In this document: piece by piece, positions 26,483 to 35,879 of the stretch
Layout: each line of letters begins with the position of its first letter
Position numbering within the stretch: the stretch's first letter is position 1
Assembly (NCBI GenBank): GCA_965238305.1
Contig: CBDEHK010000001.1
Coordinates: forward strand, 3,968,001-4,032,000
Origin: CBDCGJ01 sp965238305
GTDB taxonomy: Bacteria > Pseudomonadota > Alphaproteobacteria > GCA-2731375
Direction: 5' to 3'
DNA: 64,000 nt
Made by a program: the position numbers and the translations under genes
The notes under the pieces: generated by a model
What the model was told of the DNA's origin: nothing
The model's input: only the letters and a program-made list of their open reading frames with translations
The model's database searches: none

Positions 26483-28204
26483 GTGAACGGCATTCTTAAC
26501 ACATTAAAATCTTTCGGCATGGGCCGGCTGGTCCTGATGGGCGTTGTCGCTGCTGTTCTTTTGACAGCGTTTATCGCATTATCGACCAGGCTTTCGCAAC
26601 CGAACATGTCATTGCTTTTCGGTGAACTTAGCCAGGAAGATTCTGGCCAGATTGTGGTCATGTTGGATCAACAAAATGTTCCTTATGAGTTGCGATCTGG
26701 CGGCGCGCAAATCTTTGTACCTGAAGATCAAGCATTGCGGCTACGGGTCACCATGGCGACCGAAGGCCTGCCGAGCGGTGGCACCGTTGGATACTCGCTT
26801 TTCGACAAAGCGGATAATCTCGGTACTTCCAGTTTTGTTCAAAATGTAAATTTGTTGCGCGCGCTAGAAGGTGAATTGTCCCGGACTATTCGAAATATCG
26901 AAGGCATCAATGCCGCGAGCGTTCGGCTTGTCCTACCGAAACGTCAGCTATTTTCAAGTGAGCGGCGAACCGCAAGGGCCTCGATATTTCTAAAACTGAT
27001 TGGCAACAAGCGGCTTGCAAATGACCAAGTCAATGCGATTCAGTACCTTGTATCGTCAGCAGTCGCCAATCTTGAACCGGAAAATGTAACTGTCGTCGAC
27101 AAACGTGGCCGGCTGCTTTCGGAACCGCAGGCTAACAAAAAATCCAACGGTGAGGCTGCAAACAAACAGCGCCGGGATATGGAAAGCCGCCTGCAACTTG
27201 CTATCCAGAATATCGTCGAACAGACTGTCGGGCTTGGGAATGTTCGTGCCAACGTGACTGCGGAATTGGATTTTGATCGTTCAACAACAAATTCCGAAAT
27301 TTACGATCCGGACGGTCAAATAGCTCGCTCCATCCAAACATCTGAAGAAACCTCGACAGAGTCCGAGGGCGCCCAAAATAATGCAGTGAGCGTTAATCAA
27401 AATTTACCCGAGACGCAATCGGACGGCAATTCCAGCACGTCATCGTCTTCTTCTGTTCGGACTGAAGAAACGACGAATTTTGAAATTCCAAAAACTCTCA
27501 AAACTACAATCCATGATTCCGCAATAGTGAAGAAAATTTCGGCAGCGGTTTTGGTCAACGATATTGGAACTGTCGGTGATGACGGTAAGATCACCTATAC
27601 CCCGCGTGCTGCTGAGGATTTGCAGAAAATTGAGGCGCTGGTAAAAACTGCGATCGGTTTTGATGAGGCGCGCGGCGATCAAGTGCAAATCGTTGCGATG
27701 CAGTTTGCCGTTAATAACGAAGTTGTCTTTGATGACCAGAAAGACCTCAGCGGATCGTCCCTCAACAAGGCCGATTATTTCCGTATCGGCGAAATCCTGG
27801 CTTTGGTCATCGTGTCATTGTTGCTTGTATTGCTGGTCTTGCGCCCGTTGATCACACGCTTGCTCGCAAATCGACCTGCCTCTCATCAAACGGCCATGCA
27901 GGCCTTGCAAACGCCTGCGTCCGTTCCGCTATTACCCGGCATGACGCAGCAACAAATTATGGAAAACCCGGATATTATTCGAGCTGTCGAAACCGGTGAG
28001 CTTAGCCAAGCGGAACTAGAAAAAATAATCGCGGGCGCGCCAAAAACTGCAGACAGTATTCCAGAAGAAGGCGACGGCATCGATATCGCGATGATTGAAG
28101 GTCGTGTCAAAGCATCATCAATTCGAAAAATAGGCGAACTGGTGGACAAGCATCCTGAAGAGGCGGTGGCGATTATGCGAAGTTGGATGTATCAGGATGC
28201 ATAA
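26483..28204 (+). CDS. fliF: Flagellar MS-ring protein FliF
   Basis: About 573 residues. An N-terminal membrane segment (LVLMGVVAAVLLTAFIAL) is followed by the periplasmic ring-building motifs (YELRSGGAQIFVPEDQALRL, then LEGELSRTIRNIEGINAASV). There is a Ser-rich linker (SSTSSSSSVR) and a second membrane helix (LALVIVSLLLVLLVLRPLI). The cytoplasmic tail binds FliG. The open frame extends to a GTG at 26453. The GTG at 26483 is preferred because it gives MNGILNTLKSFG, a usual FliF N-terminus, and has GGAG upstream, although at a long distance (11 bases). It is the first gene of an operon running to flhG. Confidence 0.94.
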   Translation: MNGILNTLKSFGMGRLVLMGVVAAVLLTAFIALSTRLSQPNMSLLFGELSQEDSGQIVVMLDQQNVPYELRSGGAQIFVPEDQALRLRVTMATEGLPSGGTVGYSLFDKADNLGTSSFVQNVNLLRALEGELSRTIRNIEGINAASVRLVLPKRQLFSSERRTARASIFLKLIGNKRLANDQVNAIQYLVSSAVANLEPENVTVVDKRGRLLSEPQANKKSNGEAANKQRRDMESRLQLAIQNIVEQTVGLGNVRANVTAELDFDRSTTNSEIYDPDGQIARSIQTSEETSTESEGAQNNAVSVNQNLPETQSDGNSSTSSSSSVRTEETTNFEIPKTLKTTIHDSAIVKKISAAVLVNDIGTVGDDGKITYTPRAAEDLQKIEALVKTAIGFDEARGDQVQIVAMQFAVNNEVVFDDQKDLSGSSLNKADYFRIGEILALVIVSLLLVLLVLRPLITRLLANRPASHQTAMQALQTPASVPLLPGMTQQQIMENPDIIRAVETGELSQAELEKIIAGAPKTADSIPEEGDGIDIAMIEGRVKASSIRKIGELVDKHPEEAVAIMRSWMYQDA

Positions 28205-28224
28205 CGGGTGGGGGTACTAATCAT

Positions 28225-29244
28225 ATGGCTGTAGCTGCCCGTACAATAACCGATATGAACGGTGCCGAGCGTGCGGCCTTGCTTATGCTTGCATTGGGTG
28301 AAGAGCATGGGCAAAAGATTTGGGAACTAATGGACGATGAGGAGATTAAGGAGATCTCCATGTCGATGGCCAATCTCGGGACCATGGATGCGAATATTGT
28401 TGAGAACCTGATAGTCGATTTTGCCAGTCAAATGTCTTCTACAGGTGCTTTGATCGGGACTTTGAACAGTACCGAACGATTGCTGCAGCGAATCTTGCCG
28501 GAAGACCGGGTCGAACAAATACTTGAAGAAATACGCGGCCCGGCCGGGCGCACGATGTGGGACAAACTGGCGAATGTGAATGAGCAGGTTCTCGCTAACT
28601 ATCTAAAGAATGAATATCCGCAAACTGTTGCCGTTGTGCTCTCGAAAATTCGACCTGAACATGCTTCGAAGGTTCTAGCGGCATTGCCAGAAGATTTCTC
28701 GATGGAAGTTGTCATGCGTATGCTGCGGATGGAATCAGTACAAAAAGACATTCTGGACAATGTCGAAAATACATTGCGTGTTGAATTCATGAGCAATTTG
28801 GCGAAGACAAGTCGTCGGGATAGTCATGAGATGATGGCGGAGATATTTAACAATCTCGACCGCGGAACGGAAAACCGCTTCATGACTGCACTGGAAGAAC
28901 GTAGTCGCGACGCCTCGGAAAAAATCAAGGCTTTGATGTTCACTTTCGAAGATCTCAATCGACTTGATCCAGGTGGCGTTCAAACCCTTATTCGCAATAT
29001 AGAAAATGCTAAACTTGCTCTTGCACTCAAAGGATCGTCAGATTCTATTCGGGACCTGTTTTTCTCAAATATGTCTGAACGAGCGGCAAAAATATTGCGT
29101 GAGGATATGGAAGTAATGGGACCTGTCCGATTGCGTGACGTCGATGAATCGCAAATGGATATTGTTACTGTGGCCAAGGATTTGGCAGCCGCAGGCGACA
29201 TCATGCTTGCCGAAAACAAAGAAGACGATGAACTTATTTATTGA
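28225..29244 (+). CDS. fliG: Flagellar motor switch protein FliG
   Basis: A 339-residue cytoplasmic rotor protein. The ATG at 28225 follows a G-rich ribosome-binding site. The N-terminal FliF-binding domain begins MNGAERAALLMLALGEEHG. The middle domain has NEYPQTVAVVLSKIRPEHAS (the EHPQT-like patch, here EYPQT). The C-terminal torque helix carries charged residues in the region from FTFEDLNRLDPGGVQTLI to MSERAAKILREDMEVMGPVR. It transmits stator force to the C ring. The gene lies 20 bases after fliF and 6 before fliH. Confidence 0.96.
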   Translation: MAVAARTITDMNGAERAALLMLALGEEHGQKIWELMDDEEIKEISMSMANLGTMDANIVENLIVDFASQMSSTGALIGTLNSTERLLQRILPEDRVEQILEEIRGPAGRTMWDKLANVNEQVLANYLKNEYPQTVAVVLSKIRPEHASKVLAALPEDFSMEVVMRMLRMESVQKDILDNVENTLRVEFMSNLAKTSRRDSHEMMAEIFNNLDRGTENRFMTALEERSRDASEKIKALMFTFEDLNRLDPGGVQTLIRNIENAKLALALKGSSDSIRDLFFSNMSERAAKILREDMEVMGPVRLRDVDESQMDIVTVAKDLAAAGDIMLAENKEDDELIY

Positions 29245-29250
29245 TAATTG

Positions 29251-30057
29251 ATGGTTATGATGACAACTAGTTCTACCAAATTTCTGTTCGATCAGACATT
29301 CAAAGTGAACGAACATGGATTGTCCATGGACGATGAAGGCCCTGCTCTTGTTTATGCAGAAGGCGATATCGTCGCGGCTCGTGTTCAATCAAATCAGGAA
29401 GGATTTGCCGCCGGTCATGCGCAAGCGCTAATCGAAATTGAAAGCTCGGTCGAAAAGGCACTGGACAACATCGGCACTGCAATGTCATCTTTGAGTGCCG
29501 AAACAAATAAGGCGATATCTCAAAATCGCATCGATGCCGCGCAGTTAACTCAAACTATCGCAAAAAAGTTGGCCGCCGAACTGCTCGACCGGCAACCTTT
29601 GATAGAAGTGGAGCGGATGATTGGTGAATGTCTGTCTCTGCTTCCAGTGACGAGCCGAGTGCGCGTAACAGTGCACGAAAGCTTAGTAGAAGCGATCCGA
29701 ACGCGAACTGCAGCGCTGGCAGATTCAAACGGTCATAGTGGCGAAGTCATGATCATTGGCGATGCTAATATTGCACTCGATCAATGCTACGCCGATTGGG
29801 CTGACGGCGGCGCAGAATTGAATTTGGAGATAGTAAAACGCGATATCGAAGCAATCATCGAGCAATATTGCGAACGTCAATTTAACGACGCTTGCTTACC
29901 GATGACACCCACAACGCCCGCTGATCTTTCACTTGCACCGGATGCCGCAGTTGTTAGCATTTCAGCACCCGAAACTACACCAGAGCCCACGCTACAGGTT
30001 AGCGCAATTGGTGAGCAATTGGTCGACTTTGACAGCGAAAATAAAATCGAATTTTGA
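29251..30057 (+). CDS. fliH: Flagellar assembly protein FliH (FlbE-like)
   Basis: About 268 residues. It has the FliH layout: an N-terminal variable part with FLFDQTFKVNE, a GFAAGHAQALIEIESSVEKAL coiled-coil segment, and a C-terminal domain with VRVTVHESLVEAIRTR and GDANIALDQCYADWADGGAEL. The latter resembles the V-ATPase E-like domain that regulates the FliI ATPase. Position after fliG and before fliN matches flbE/fliH in alphaproteobacteria. Several starts are close together (ATG 29251, 29257, 29260), none with a strong ribosome-binding site. Coupling to fliG is likely. The C-terminal 60 residues are Pro/Thr-rich and unconserved. Confidence 0.85.
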   Translation: MVMMTTSSTKFLFDQTFKVNEHGLSMDDEGPALVYAEGDIVAARVQSNQEGFAAGHAQALIEIESSVEKALDNIGTAMSSLSAETNKAISQNRIDAAQLTQTIAKKLAAELLDRQPLIEVERMIGECLSLLPVTSRVRVTVHESLVEAIRTRTAALADSNGHSGEVMIIGDANIALDQCYADWADGGAELNLEIVKRDIEAIIEQYCERQFNDACLPMTPTTPADLSLAPDAAVVSISAPETTPEPTLQVSAIGEQLVDFDSENKIEF

Positions 30058-30068
30058 TTGGAAGTCAG

Positions 30069-30434
30069 ATGGCTGACGATGACGAACTGAAATTAGACGA
30101 GTTGGAAGTGGACGAAGAATCTTCAGCAACCGGCACAACGTCGGACGCCGAAGATATCGACGATGACAGCGCGATCGTTCGCACGGCTGCCGATTTGACT
30201 GCCGTACACGATATCCCGGTACATGTATCTGCGGTGTTGGGGAAATCGACCATGCAGGTCAGTTCACTGTTAAAATTGGGTCGCGGTGCAGTAATTGAGT
30301 TGGATCGTAAAGTTGGTGAGGCAATCGACATCTATGTCAACGACCGTCTTGTGGCCCGCGGTGAAGTCGTTGTCGTCGAAGAGCGTCTGGGCGTGACAAT
30401 GACGGAAATTGTTAAAGGCGAAGGCTCGCAGTAA
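30069..30434 (+). CDS. fliN: Flagellar motor switch protein FliN
   Basis: A 121-residue protein. The first 45 residues are acidic. The rest is a SpoA domain: IPVHVSAVLGKSTMQVSSLL, then LGRGAVIELDRKVGEAIDIY and VNDRLVARGEVVVVEERLGV. FliN forms the base of the C ring and helps dock FliH/FliI. ATG 30069 is preferred over an in-frame TTG at 30054 that overlaps the fliH stop. fliM, often near fliN, is not in this window. Confidence 0.95.
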   Translation: MADDDELKLDELEVDEESSATGTTSDAEDIDDDSAIVRTAADLTAVHDIPVHVSAVLGKSTMQVSSLLKLGRGAVIELDRKVGEAIDIYVNDRLVARGEVVVVEERLGVTMTEIVKGEGSQ

Positions 30435-30457
30435 AGCCGTAAGAAAGCGTATTGATC

Positions 30458-31240
30458 ATGCAATTCGACAGAATTGATTTAGCAACAATATTAGGGCTGC
30501 TTTCGGGATTTGGATTGATCCTTGCCGCCATGATGTTCGGCGGTGGACCGTCCGATTTTGTCGACTACCCAGCGGTTCTGATTGTTTTTGGTGGGACCTT
30601 TGCTGTTACATTGGTTAGTTTCTCAATACCGGAAGTATTTCGTGCGCAAAGCATCATGTTGAAGACAATGACCAACCGGTTGCGCGATCCGGGGCAAGCG
30701 GCTGTTCACATTATGGAATTGGCTGAGCAGGCGCGACGTGATGGGATCTTGGCTTTACAAAGCGTCATTGACCAACCCAATCAAGATGGCTTTTTAGCCA
30801 AAGCGTTAGGCTTGGCGGTCGATGGAACCCCGAGTGAAGATTTGGATAGAATTTTGCGCCGGGATATCTCATCGATGTCTCAGCGTCATTTCAAAAGCGC
30901 TAGTATTTACCGGAAGGCGGCAGAAGTGGCGCCGGCAATGGGGTTGATTGGCACACTTGTCGGGCTCATTAAGATGTTGGCGAATCTCAACGACCCGTCG
31001 GCAATTGGTCCGGCCATGGCCGTCGCACTGTTGACGACTTTTTATGGCGCTATATTAGCAACGATGTTCTTTTCTCCGTTAGCGAACAAATTGGAACGTA
31101 ATTCCGAAGAAGAGGTGTTGTTGCAAAGTGTCTATCTACTAGGTGTTACGTCAATAAGCCGTCGGGAAAATCCACGCCGTTTGGAAATGTTGCTCAACAC
31201 ATTACTTCCCCCTGTGCAACGAATTCGATATTTCGACTAG
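30458..31240 (+). CDS. motA: Flagellar motor stator protein MotA/PomA type
   Basis: A 260-residue inner-membrane protein with four hydrophobic segments. The first is ILGLLSGFGLILAAMMFGGG, and the pair near the end includes APAMGLIGTLVGLIKMLANL and AVALLTTFYGAILATMFFSP, the conserved ion-channel helices of MotA. The cytoplasmic loop carries charged residues that act on FliG. The length (about 255) and sequence are closer to PomA or short MotA than to the 290-residue enterobacterial MotA, so sodium coupling is possible but unproven. motB does not follow, which is unusual; the partner must be elsewhere. It lies in the fli operon between fliN and flbD. Confidence 0.9.
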   Translation: MQFDRIDLATILGLLSGFGLILAAMMFGGGPSDFVDYPAVLIVFGGTFAVTLVSFSIPEVFRAQSIMLKTMTNRLRDPGQAAVHIMELAEQARRDGILALQSVIDQPNQDGFLAKALGLAVDGTPSEDLDRILRRDISSMSQRHFKSASIYRKAAEVAPAMGLIGTLVGLIKMLANLNDPSAIGPAMAVALLTTFYGAILATMFFSPLANKLERNSEEEVLLQSVYLLGVTSISRRENPRRLEMLLNTLLPPVQRIRYFD

Positions 31241-31258
31241 AAAAGATAGGAATAAACA

Positions 31259-32650
31259 ATGCGGTTGCTAATTATCGGTTCCCTGGACGGCCAGGTCGCA
31301 GTTGCGACCAAGATCGCAATGTCCCGCGGTGCCAAAGTAGCACATGCCGAATCTTCCGATATTGCCCTAAAACACTTGCGCGCTGGGCAAGGTGCGGATT
31401 TGGTAATGATGGAAGTCGGTCAGAATATTAAAGAGTTTATCGAGTGCATTAAGTCTGAACGAATTAGTGTGCCCGTCGTTGCTTGTGGCATCAAAGCCGA
31501 TCCGGATTTGGCGGCACAGGCTATCCGCGACGGGGCTAAGGAATATATCCCCCTGCCTCCTGAAGCTGACTTGATTGCTGCTGTACTGGAAGCAGTAACC
31601 GAAGAAACGCACGCCATGCTGTTCCGAGATCCGGCGATGGCAGGTGTAGTAATGTTAGCCGATCAAGTTGCGCCAAGTGACGCCAGCATTTTGATAACCG
31701 GTGAATCTGGAACCGGCAAAGAGGTAATGGCGAGATATCTACATAACAAGAGCCGACGTCGGGACAAGGCCTTCATTTCGATAAATTGTGCGGCGATACC
31801 GGACAATTTATTGGAATCTGAATTATTCGGACACGAAAAAGGTGCCTTTACTGGTGCCGTCGCCCGCCGGATTGGTAAATTCGAGGAGGCCAGCGGTGGG
31901 TCATTGCTGTTGGATGAAATCAGTGAAATGGACCCCCGACTACAGGCAAAGTTGTTGCGCGCGGTTCAAGAGCGCGAGATCGATCGGGTCGGTGGTTCGA
32001 AACCCATCCACGTTGACATTAGGGTTATTGCCACGTCCAATCGCGATCTGGAAAAGGCTGTCGCCGACGGTGATTTCCGCGAAGATCTGCTGTTCCGGCT
32101 GAATGTCGTGAATTTGGTATTACCGCCGCTTCGTGAACGTCCCACGGACATCCTTATGCTGGCTGAACATTTCGGCAAAAAATATGCCGAAGCAAATAAT
32201 GTACCGGCGCGGAATATATCTCAAGCGGCGCAGCGGGCACTGCAAACACATCCTTGGAAAGGCAATGTCCGCGAGTTGGAAAACACTATGCACCGCGCAA
32301 TCCTGTTGGCGAGCGGTGATGAAATTGGCCCGGAAGCCATCATGACGCCGGATGGGCAGACGCCGCGACAAACCGCCGCAGTGAGGGCGGACGCGATTCC
32401 TTCCGCCGCAAGTGAAGTGAACAGAAACGGACAGAATGATGAATTGTCCGCAGATTTTGTTGGTCGGACGGTTGCAGATGTAGAACGCGATCTGATTATT
32501 GACACCCTTTATCATTGCATCGGCAATAGGACCCATGCGGCAAATATTCTGGGCATTTCAATTCGCACTTTGCGCAACAAATTGAAACAATATTCAGAAG
32601 ATGGGGTCGAAGTGCCGATGCCGGGCGACGCAGACCGGGCAAGCGTTTAA
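31259..32650 (+). CDS. flbD: Sigma-54-dependent flagellar transcription activator FlbD
   Basis: A 463-residue activator. The N-terminal 120 residues have a receiver-like fold, but the phospho-acceptor position is Glu52 (DLVMMEVG) and the usual N-terminal acidic pair is missing, so it should not be phosphorylated. The AAA+ domain has Walker A GESGTGKE (148-155), the sigma-54 contact loop GAFTGA (195-200) and Walker B LLLDEISEMD. The C-terminus NRTHAANILGISIRTLRNKL is a Fis-type helix-turn-helix. FlbD in Caulobacter likewise works without phosphorylation, under FliX control. AGGA lies 7 bases before the ATG. It probably activates sigma-54 flagellar promoters, such as the candidate upstream of fliF. 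Confidence 0.92.
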   Translation: MRLLIIGSLDGQVAVATKIAMSRGAKVAHAESSDIALKHLRAGQGADLVMMEVGQNIKEFIECIKSERISVPVVACGIKADPDLAAQAIRDGAKEYIPLPPEADLIAAVLEAVTEETHAMLFRDPAMAGVVMLADQVAPSDASILITGESGTGKEVMARYLHNKSRRRDKAFISINCAAIPDNLLESELFGHEKGAFTGAVARRIGKFEEASGGSLLLDEISEMDPRLQAKLLRAVQEREIDRVGGSKPIHVDIRVIATSNRDLEKAVADGDFREDLLFRLNVVNLVLPPLRERPTDILMLAEHFGKKYAEANNVPARNISQAAQRALQTHPWKGNVRELENTMHRAILLASGDEIGPEAIMTPDGQTPRQTAAVRADAIPSAASEVNRNGQNDELSADFVGRTVADVERDLIIDTLYHCIGNRTHAANILGISIRTLRNKLKQYSEDGVEVPMPGDADRASV

Positions 32651-32675
32651 TAGTTAGTTTGATTGAACATATCCA

Positions 32676-34841
32676 ATGACCGAGCTCGAAACCACCCAAC
32701 CGAACAACGCCCCGAAAGCGATTAACGCAGAGGCGATAACCGATCAAACTCAAACACCCGGGTTTGAGTTCAGTTTCGGTGCACTCATCGATAATTTCCG
32801 TCGCGGCGACGTTGCTCTGGCACTTGGTGTCGTTTGCATATTGGTAATCTTAATCCTGCCAATGCCAGCCTGGATGTTGGACGTTGGTTTGGCATTGTCG
32901 ATGACATTTGCGGTCATGGTTTTGATGACCTGCCTATTTATTCAAAAACCACTGGAATTCAGTTCATTCCCCACAGTCCTGCTAATTGCCACGATGTTGC
33001 GATTGGCCCTGAACTTAGCCTCAACCCGGCTAATACTGACGGACGGACATGAAGGGCCTCAGGCGGCGGGTAAAGTGATTGAAGCGTTTTCCGGCTTTGT
33101 CATGGGCGGCAATTTTGTTATCGGCGTGATCGTATTTGCGATTTTGGTTATTGTGAACTTTATCGTCATTACCAAAGGCGCGACGCGGATTGCAGAAGTC
33201 GCAGCACGCTTCACTTTGGATGCGATGCCAGGCAAGCAAATGGCAATCGATGCTGACCTTTCAGCTGGCATAATCGACGAAGTGGAGGCGACCACCCGTC
33301 GCCGCGAAATGGAAGACGAATCTAGCTTCTTCGGGGCAATGGACGGTGCTTCGAAGTTTGTTCGCGGGGATGCCGTAGCTGGTATGTTAATCACATTCAT
33401 TAACGTGATTGGCGGTATCATAATTGGGATGGTGCAAAATGATCTCCCCTTCTCAGAAGCGACAAGCACCTATACCCAACTGACGGTCGGTGATGGGCTG
33501 GTATCGCAAATTCCGGCTTTGATCGTATCGACGGCAGCTGGCTTATTGGTGTCGAAAGCCGGCGTCTCCGGTTCCACCGACAAAGCACTGTTTGGGCAAC
33601 TATCCTATTACCCGCGAGCGCTCGCCCTAACAGCTTTCTTAGCAATTTGTTTGTCCTTGCTGCCGGGTCTGCCGATGCTGCCCTTCATGGCAATTGCGAT
33701 CGGGATCGGCGCACTTGCGTGGCGTCAATATCGGCAGCAGGGTCAAGAAAGTGCGGAAGCCGCAAAATCCGACGAAGCGGAAATACGGGCCGCCGCACCG
33801 GCGGAAGAGCCAATTTCAAAAACATTGGCTATCGACGATCTGCGATTAGAGCTCGGTTATGCATTGTTGCCACTCATCAACCAGGAAAACGAGGGATTTC
33901 GCTTAACTGATCAAATACGCGCCCTGCGGCGGCAAATCGCCGGCGATATGGGTTTCGTCATGCCATCGGTTCGCATACTCGACAATATGCAATTGGGACC
34001 GCATGAATATGTCATCCAAATTAAGGAGGTAATTGCCGGACGAGGAGAACTGAGAATTGACAAACTGTTGGCGATGGATCCGCGAGGGGAACCTATTGAG
34101 CTTGCCGGTGAATCAACCCGGGAGCCAACCTTCGATCTTCCGGCAATTTGGATCGACCCCACTTTACGCGAAGAAGCTTCCTTCCGCGGGTTGACTGTTG
34201 TTGATCCGTCTACGGTTGTGACAACACACATCACCGAAGTCATCAAAAACAATATGTCAGAAATGTTATCTTACGCCGCGACGAAGCACCTGTTGGATGA
34301 CTTGCCCCCAGGCCATGCCAATCTGGTGGAAGAGATCGTTCCGGCGCAAATCTCGGTCACGGCGATCCAACGAGTTCTGCAACGGCTGTTGTCTGAACGC
34401 ATTTCGATACGCGACTTGCCAACTGTGCTTGAAGGCGTCGCGGAAGCAGTTGGATACACGCAGAATATTGTTCTTATCTCCGAACATGTGCGTTCTCGTT
34501 TGGCCCGCCAGATATGCCACGCCATATCAGATACATCTGGCAATATTCCTTTGGTGACGTTGTCGCCGGAATGGGAACAGAATTTCGCCGAGTCGATTGT
34601 CGGTAAAGGTGACGATCAGCAACTTGCAATGGCGCCGTCGAAGCTACAAGATTTTATCACTCGGGTTCGCGGTGTATTTGACGACCTTGCTGGCCAAGGT
34701 GAGGCCCCTGCACTATTGACCAGTCCCGCAGTTCGCCCCTACGTCCGTTCGGTGGTTGAGCGGTTCCGACCCGTAACGACTGTTATTTCGCAAAATGAAA
34801 TTCATCCGCACGCCCGCATCCGCACGCTCTCACAAGTCTAA
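32676..34841 (+). CDS. flhA: Flagellar biosynthesis protein FlhA
   Basis: A 721-residue export-gate protein. The N-terminal half has about eight membrane helices with the FHIPEP-like region (VLLIATMLRLALNLASTRLI, then FAVMVLMTCLFIQKPLEFSS) and GNFVIGVIVFAILVIVNFIV. The cytoplasmic C-terminal half has the chaperone-docking domain, from LRLELGYALLPLINQENEGF onward to PVVTVISQNEI-type sequence near the end. It forms the nonameric export gate of the flagellar secretion system. The ATG at 32676 lies 25 bases after flbD. It is followed by flhF after 14 bases, as in many flagellar operons. Confidence 0.97.
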   Translation: MTELETTQPNNAPKAINAEAITDQTQTPGFEFSFGALIDNFRRGDVALALGVVCILVILILPMPAWMLDVGLALSMTFAVMVLMTCLFIQKPLEFSSFPTVLLIATMLRLALNLASTRLILTDGHEGPQAAGKVIEAFSGFVMGGNFVIGVIVFAILVIVNFIVITKGATRIAEVAARFTLDAMPGKQMAIDADLSAGIIDEVEATTRRREMEDESSFFGAMDGASKFVRGDAVAGMLITFINVIGGIIIGMVQNDLPFSEATSTYTQLTVGDGLVSQIPALIVSTAAGLLVSKAGVSGSTDKALFGQLSYYPRALALTAFLAICLSLLPGLPMLPFMAIAIGIGALAWRQYRQQGQESAEAAKSDEAEIRAAAPAEEPISKTLAIDDLRLELGYALLPLINQENEGFRLTDQIRALRRQIAGDMGFVMPSVRILDNMQLGPHEYVIQIKEVIAGRGELRIDKLLAMDPRGEPIELAGESTREPTFDLPAIWIDPTLREEASFRGLTVVDPSTVVTTHITEVIKNNMSEMLSYAATKHLLDDLPPGHANLVEEIVPAQISVTAIQRVLQRLLSERISIRDLPTVLEGVAEAVGYTQNIVLISEHVRSRLARQICHAISDTSGNIPLVTLSPEWEQNFAESIVGKGDDQQLAMAPSKLQDFITRVRGVFDDLAGQGEAPALLTSPAVRPYVRSVVERFRPVTTVISQNEIHPHARIRTLSQV

Positions 34842-34855
34842 TCGCGTAGGCAATC

Positions 34856-35879
34856 TTGAAACTCAAATCCTTTTCAGCACCGACGATGAAAGAAGTCATG
34901 CAATTGGTTCGCAACGAATTGGGACCCGACGCCATTATTCTATCGACGCATCATTCTGAACGTGGGCGCGGTGTTCAGGTAATGGCGGCACTCGATTCGC
35001 CACGTGCGGACGAAGAATTGTTTGAAGAATTTCGCGAACCAGAACCTGGTAAAACTAGAGTGACGGAACCTGAGAGATGCGCAAGCCAGGACACAATATT
35101 CGATGCACTCGTTTATCATGGCGTACCCGAAAATCCCGGCCTAGGATTATTGCGATCAACCAAAGCCTTCGACGGCGAGGACCCGGTTCCGGCGCTGGCA
35201 AGCGCAATTGATGAATTTTTTGACTTCATGCCGTTGGAACAACCGGCGCGGGGAATAACTGTACTCGTCGGTCCACCTGGATCCGGCAAAACTAGCGTCA
35301 CGGCAAAATTAGTGGCGCGGGCAGCGCTACAAGGTCAGAAGATTTTGGTTGCAACGACCGACACGGTAAAAGCAGGGGCCGTTCAACAGTTAAAAAGCTA
35401 TACGGAAGTGCTGGAACAGGAATTAGTAACGGTTGCCTCACACAAGTCATTTCAATCGATTGCCAAATTAGCGAGCGACAAGGTCGCCATGTTTGTCGAC
35501 ACACCAGGAACAAATTCATACCACGAAGGCGAAATGGCGGACCTTCAGCGCTTTCTAGCACATCCGCGTGTCGAACCGGTATTGGTGCTTGCTGCTGGTG
35601 GTGACCCAGAAGATGCGGCAGATATCGCTTGCCGCCATTGGATGCCGTCGCATGATCATCACCCGATTGGACGCGACCAGACGTATTGGTTCAATTTTGT
35701 CAGCCGCATACAACGCCAACATAGCGATTTCCGAAATAAGCGTTACATCATCGATCGCCCAAGGTCTTAAAACCATCGGACCATCGACATTATCGCGCCT
35801 CATCATTTTAGATCCAGATGAAAGGAATGGCGAGTTGTCCATCACCCGACGGCACAGGAATGGAGAACAAAGCAAATGA
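34856..35879 (+). pseudogene. flhF: Flagellar GTPase FlhF, interrupted by a frameshift near 35627-35630
   Basis: The 5' part (TTG 34856, AGG upstream) encodes the FlhF start MKLKSFSAPTMKEVMQLVRN with ELGPDAIILST. It then gives SRP-type GTPase motifs G1 GPPGSGKTS (139-147), DTVKAGAVQQLKSY and G3 VDTPGT. After AAGGDPEDAADIA (about 35629) this frame loses all similarity and stops at 35770. The next frame carries the missing end: LAAIGCRRMIITRLDATRRI (G4 = TRLD), GSILSAAYNANIAI and the C-terminal stretch, stopping at 35877-35879. That stop overlaps the flhG ATG as ATGA. The whole span is 1024 bases, one more than a multiple of three. Loss of two T from an expected GCTTTTGCC would explain it. This is either a true mutation or a sequencing error. 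Confidence 0.9.

Noticed and set aside
35600..35640. Programmed ribosomal frameshift in flhF
   Set aside because: No slippery heptamer, upstream Shine-Dalgarno-like stimulator or downstream pseudoknot is visible around GATATCGCTTGCCGCC, and FlhF is not known to use one. Mutation or sequencing error is simpler.
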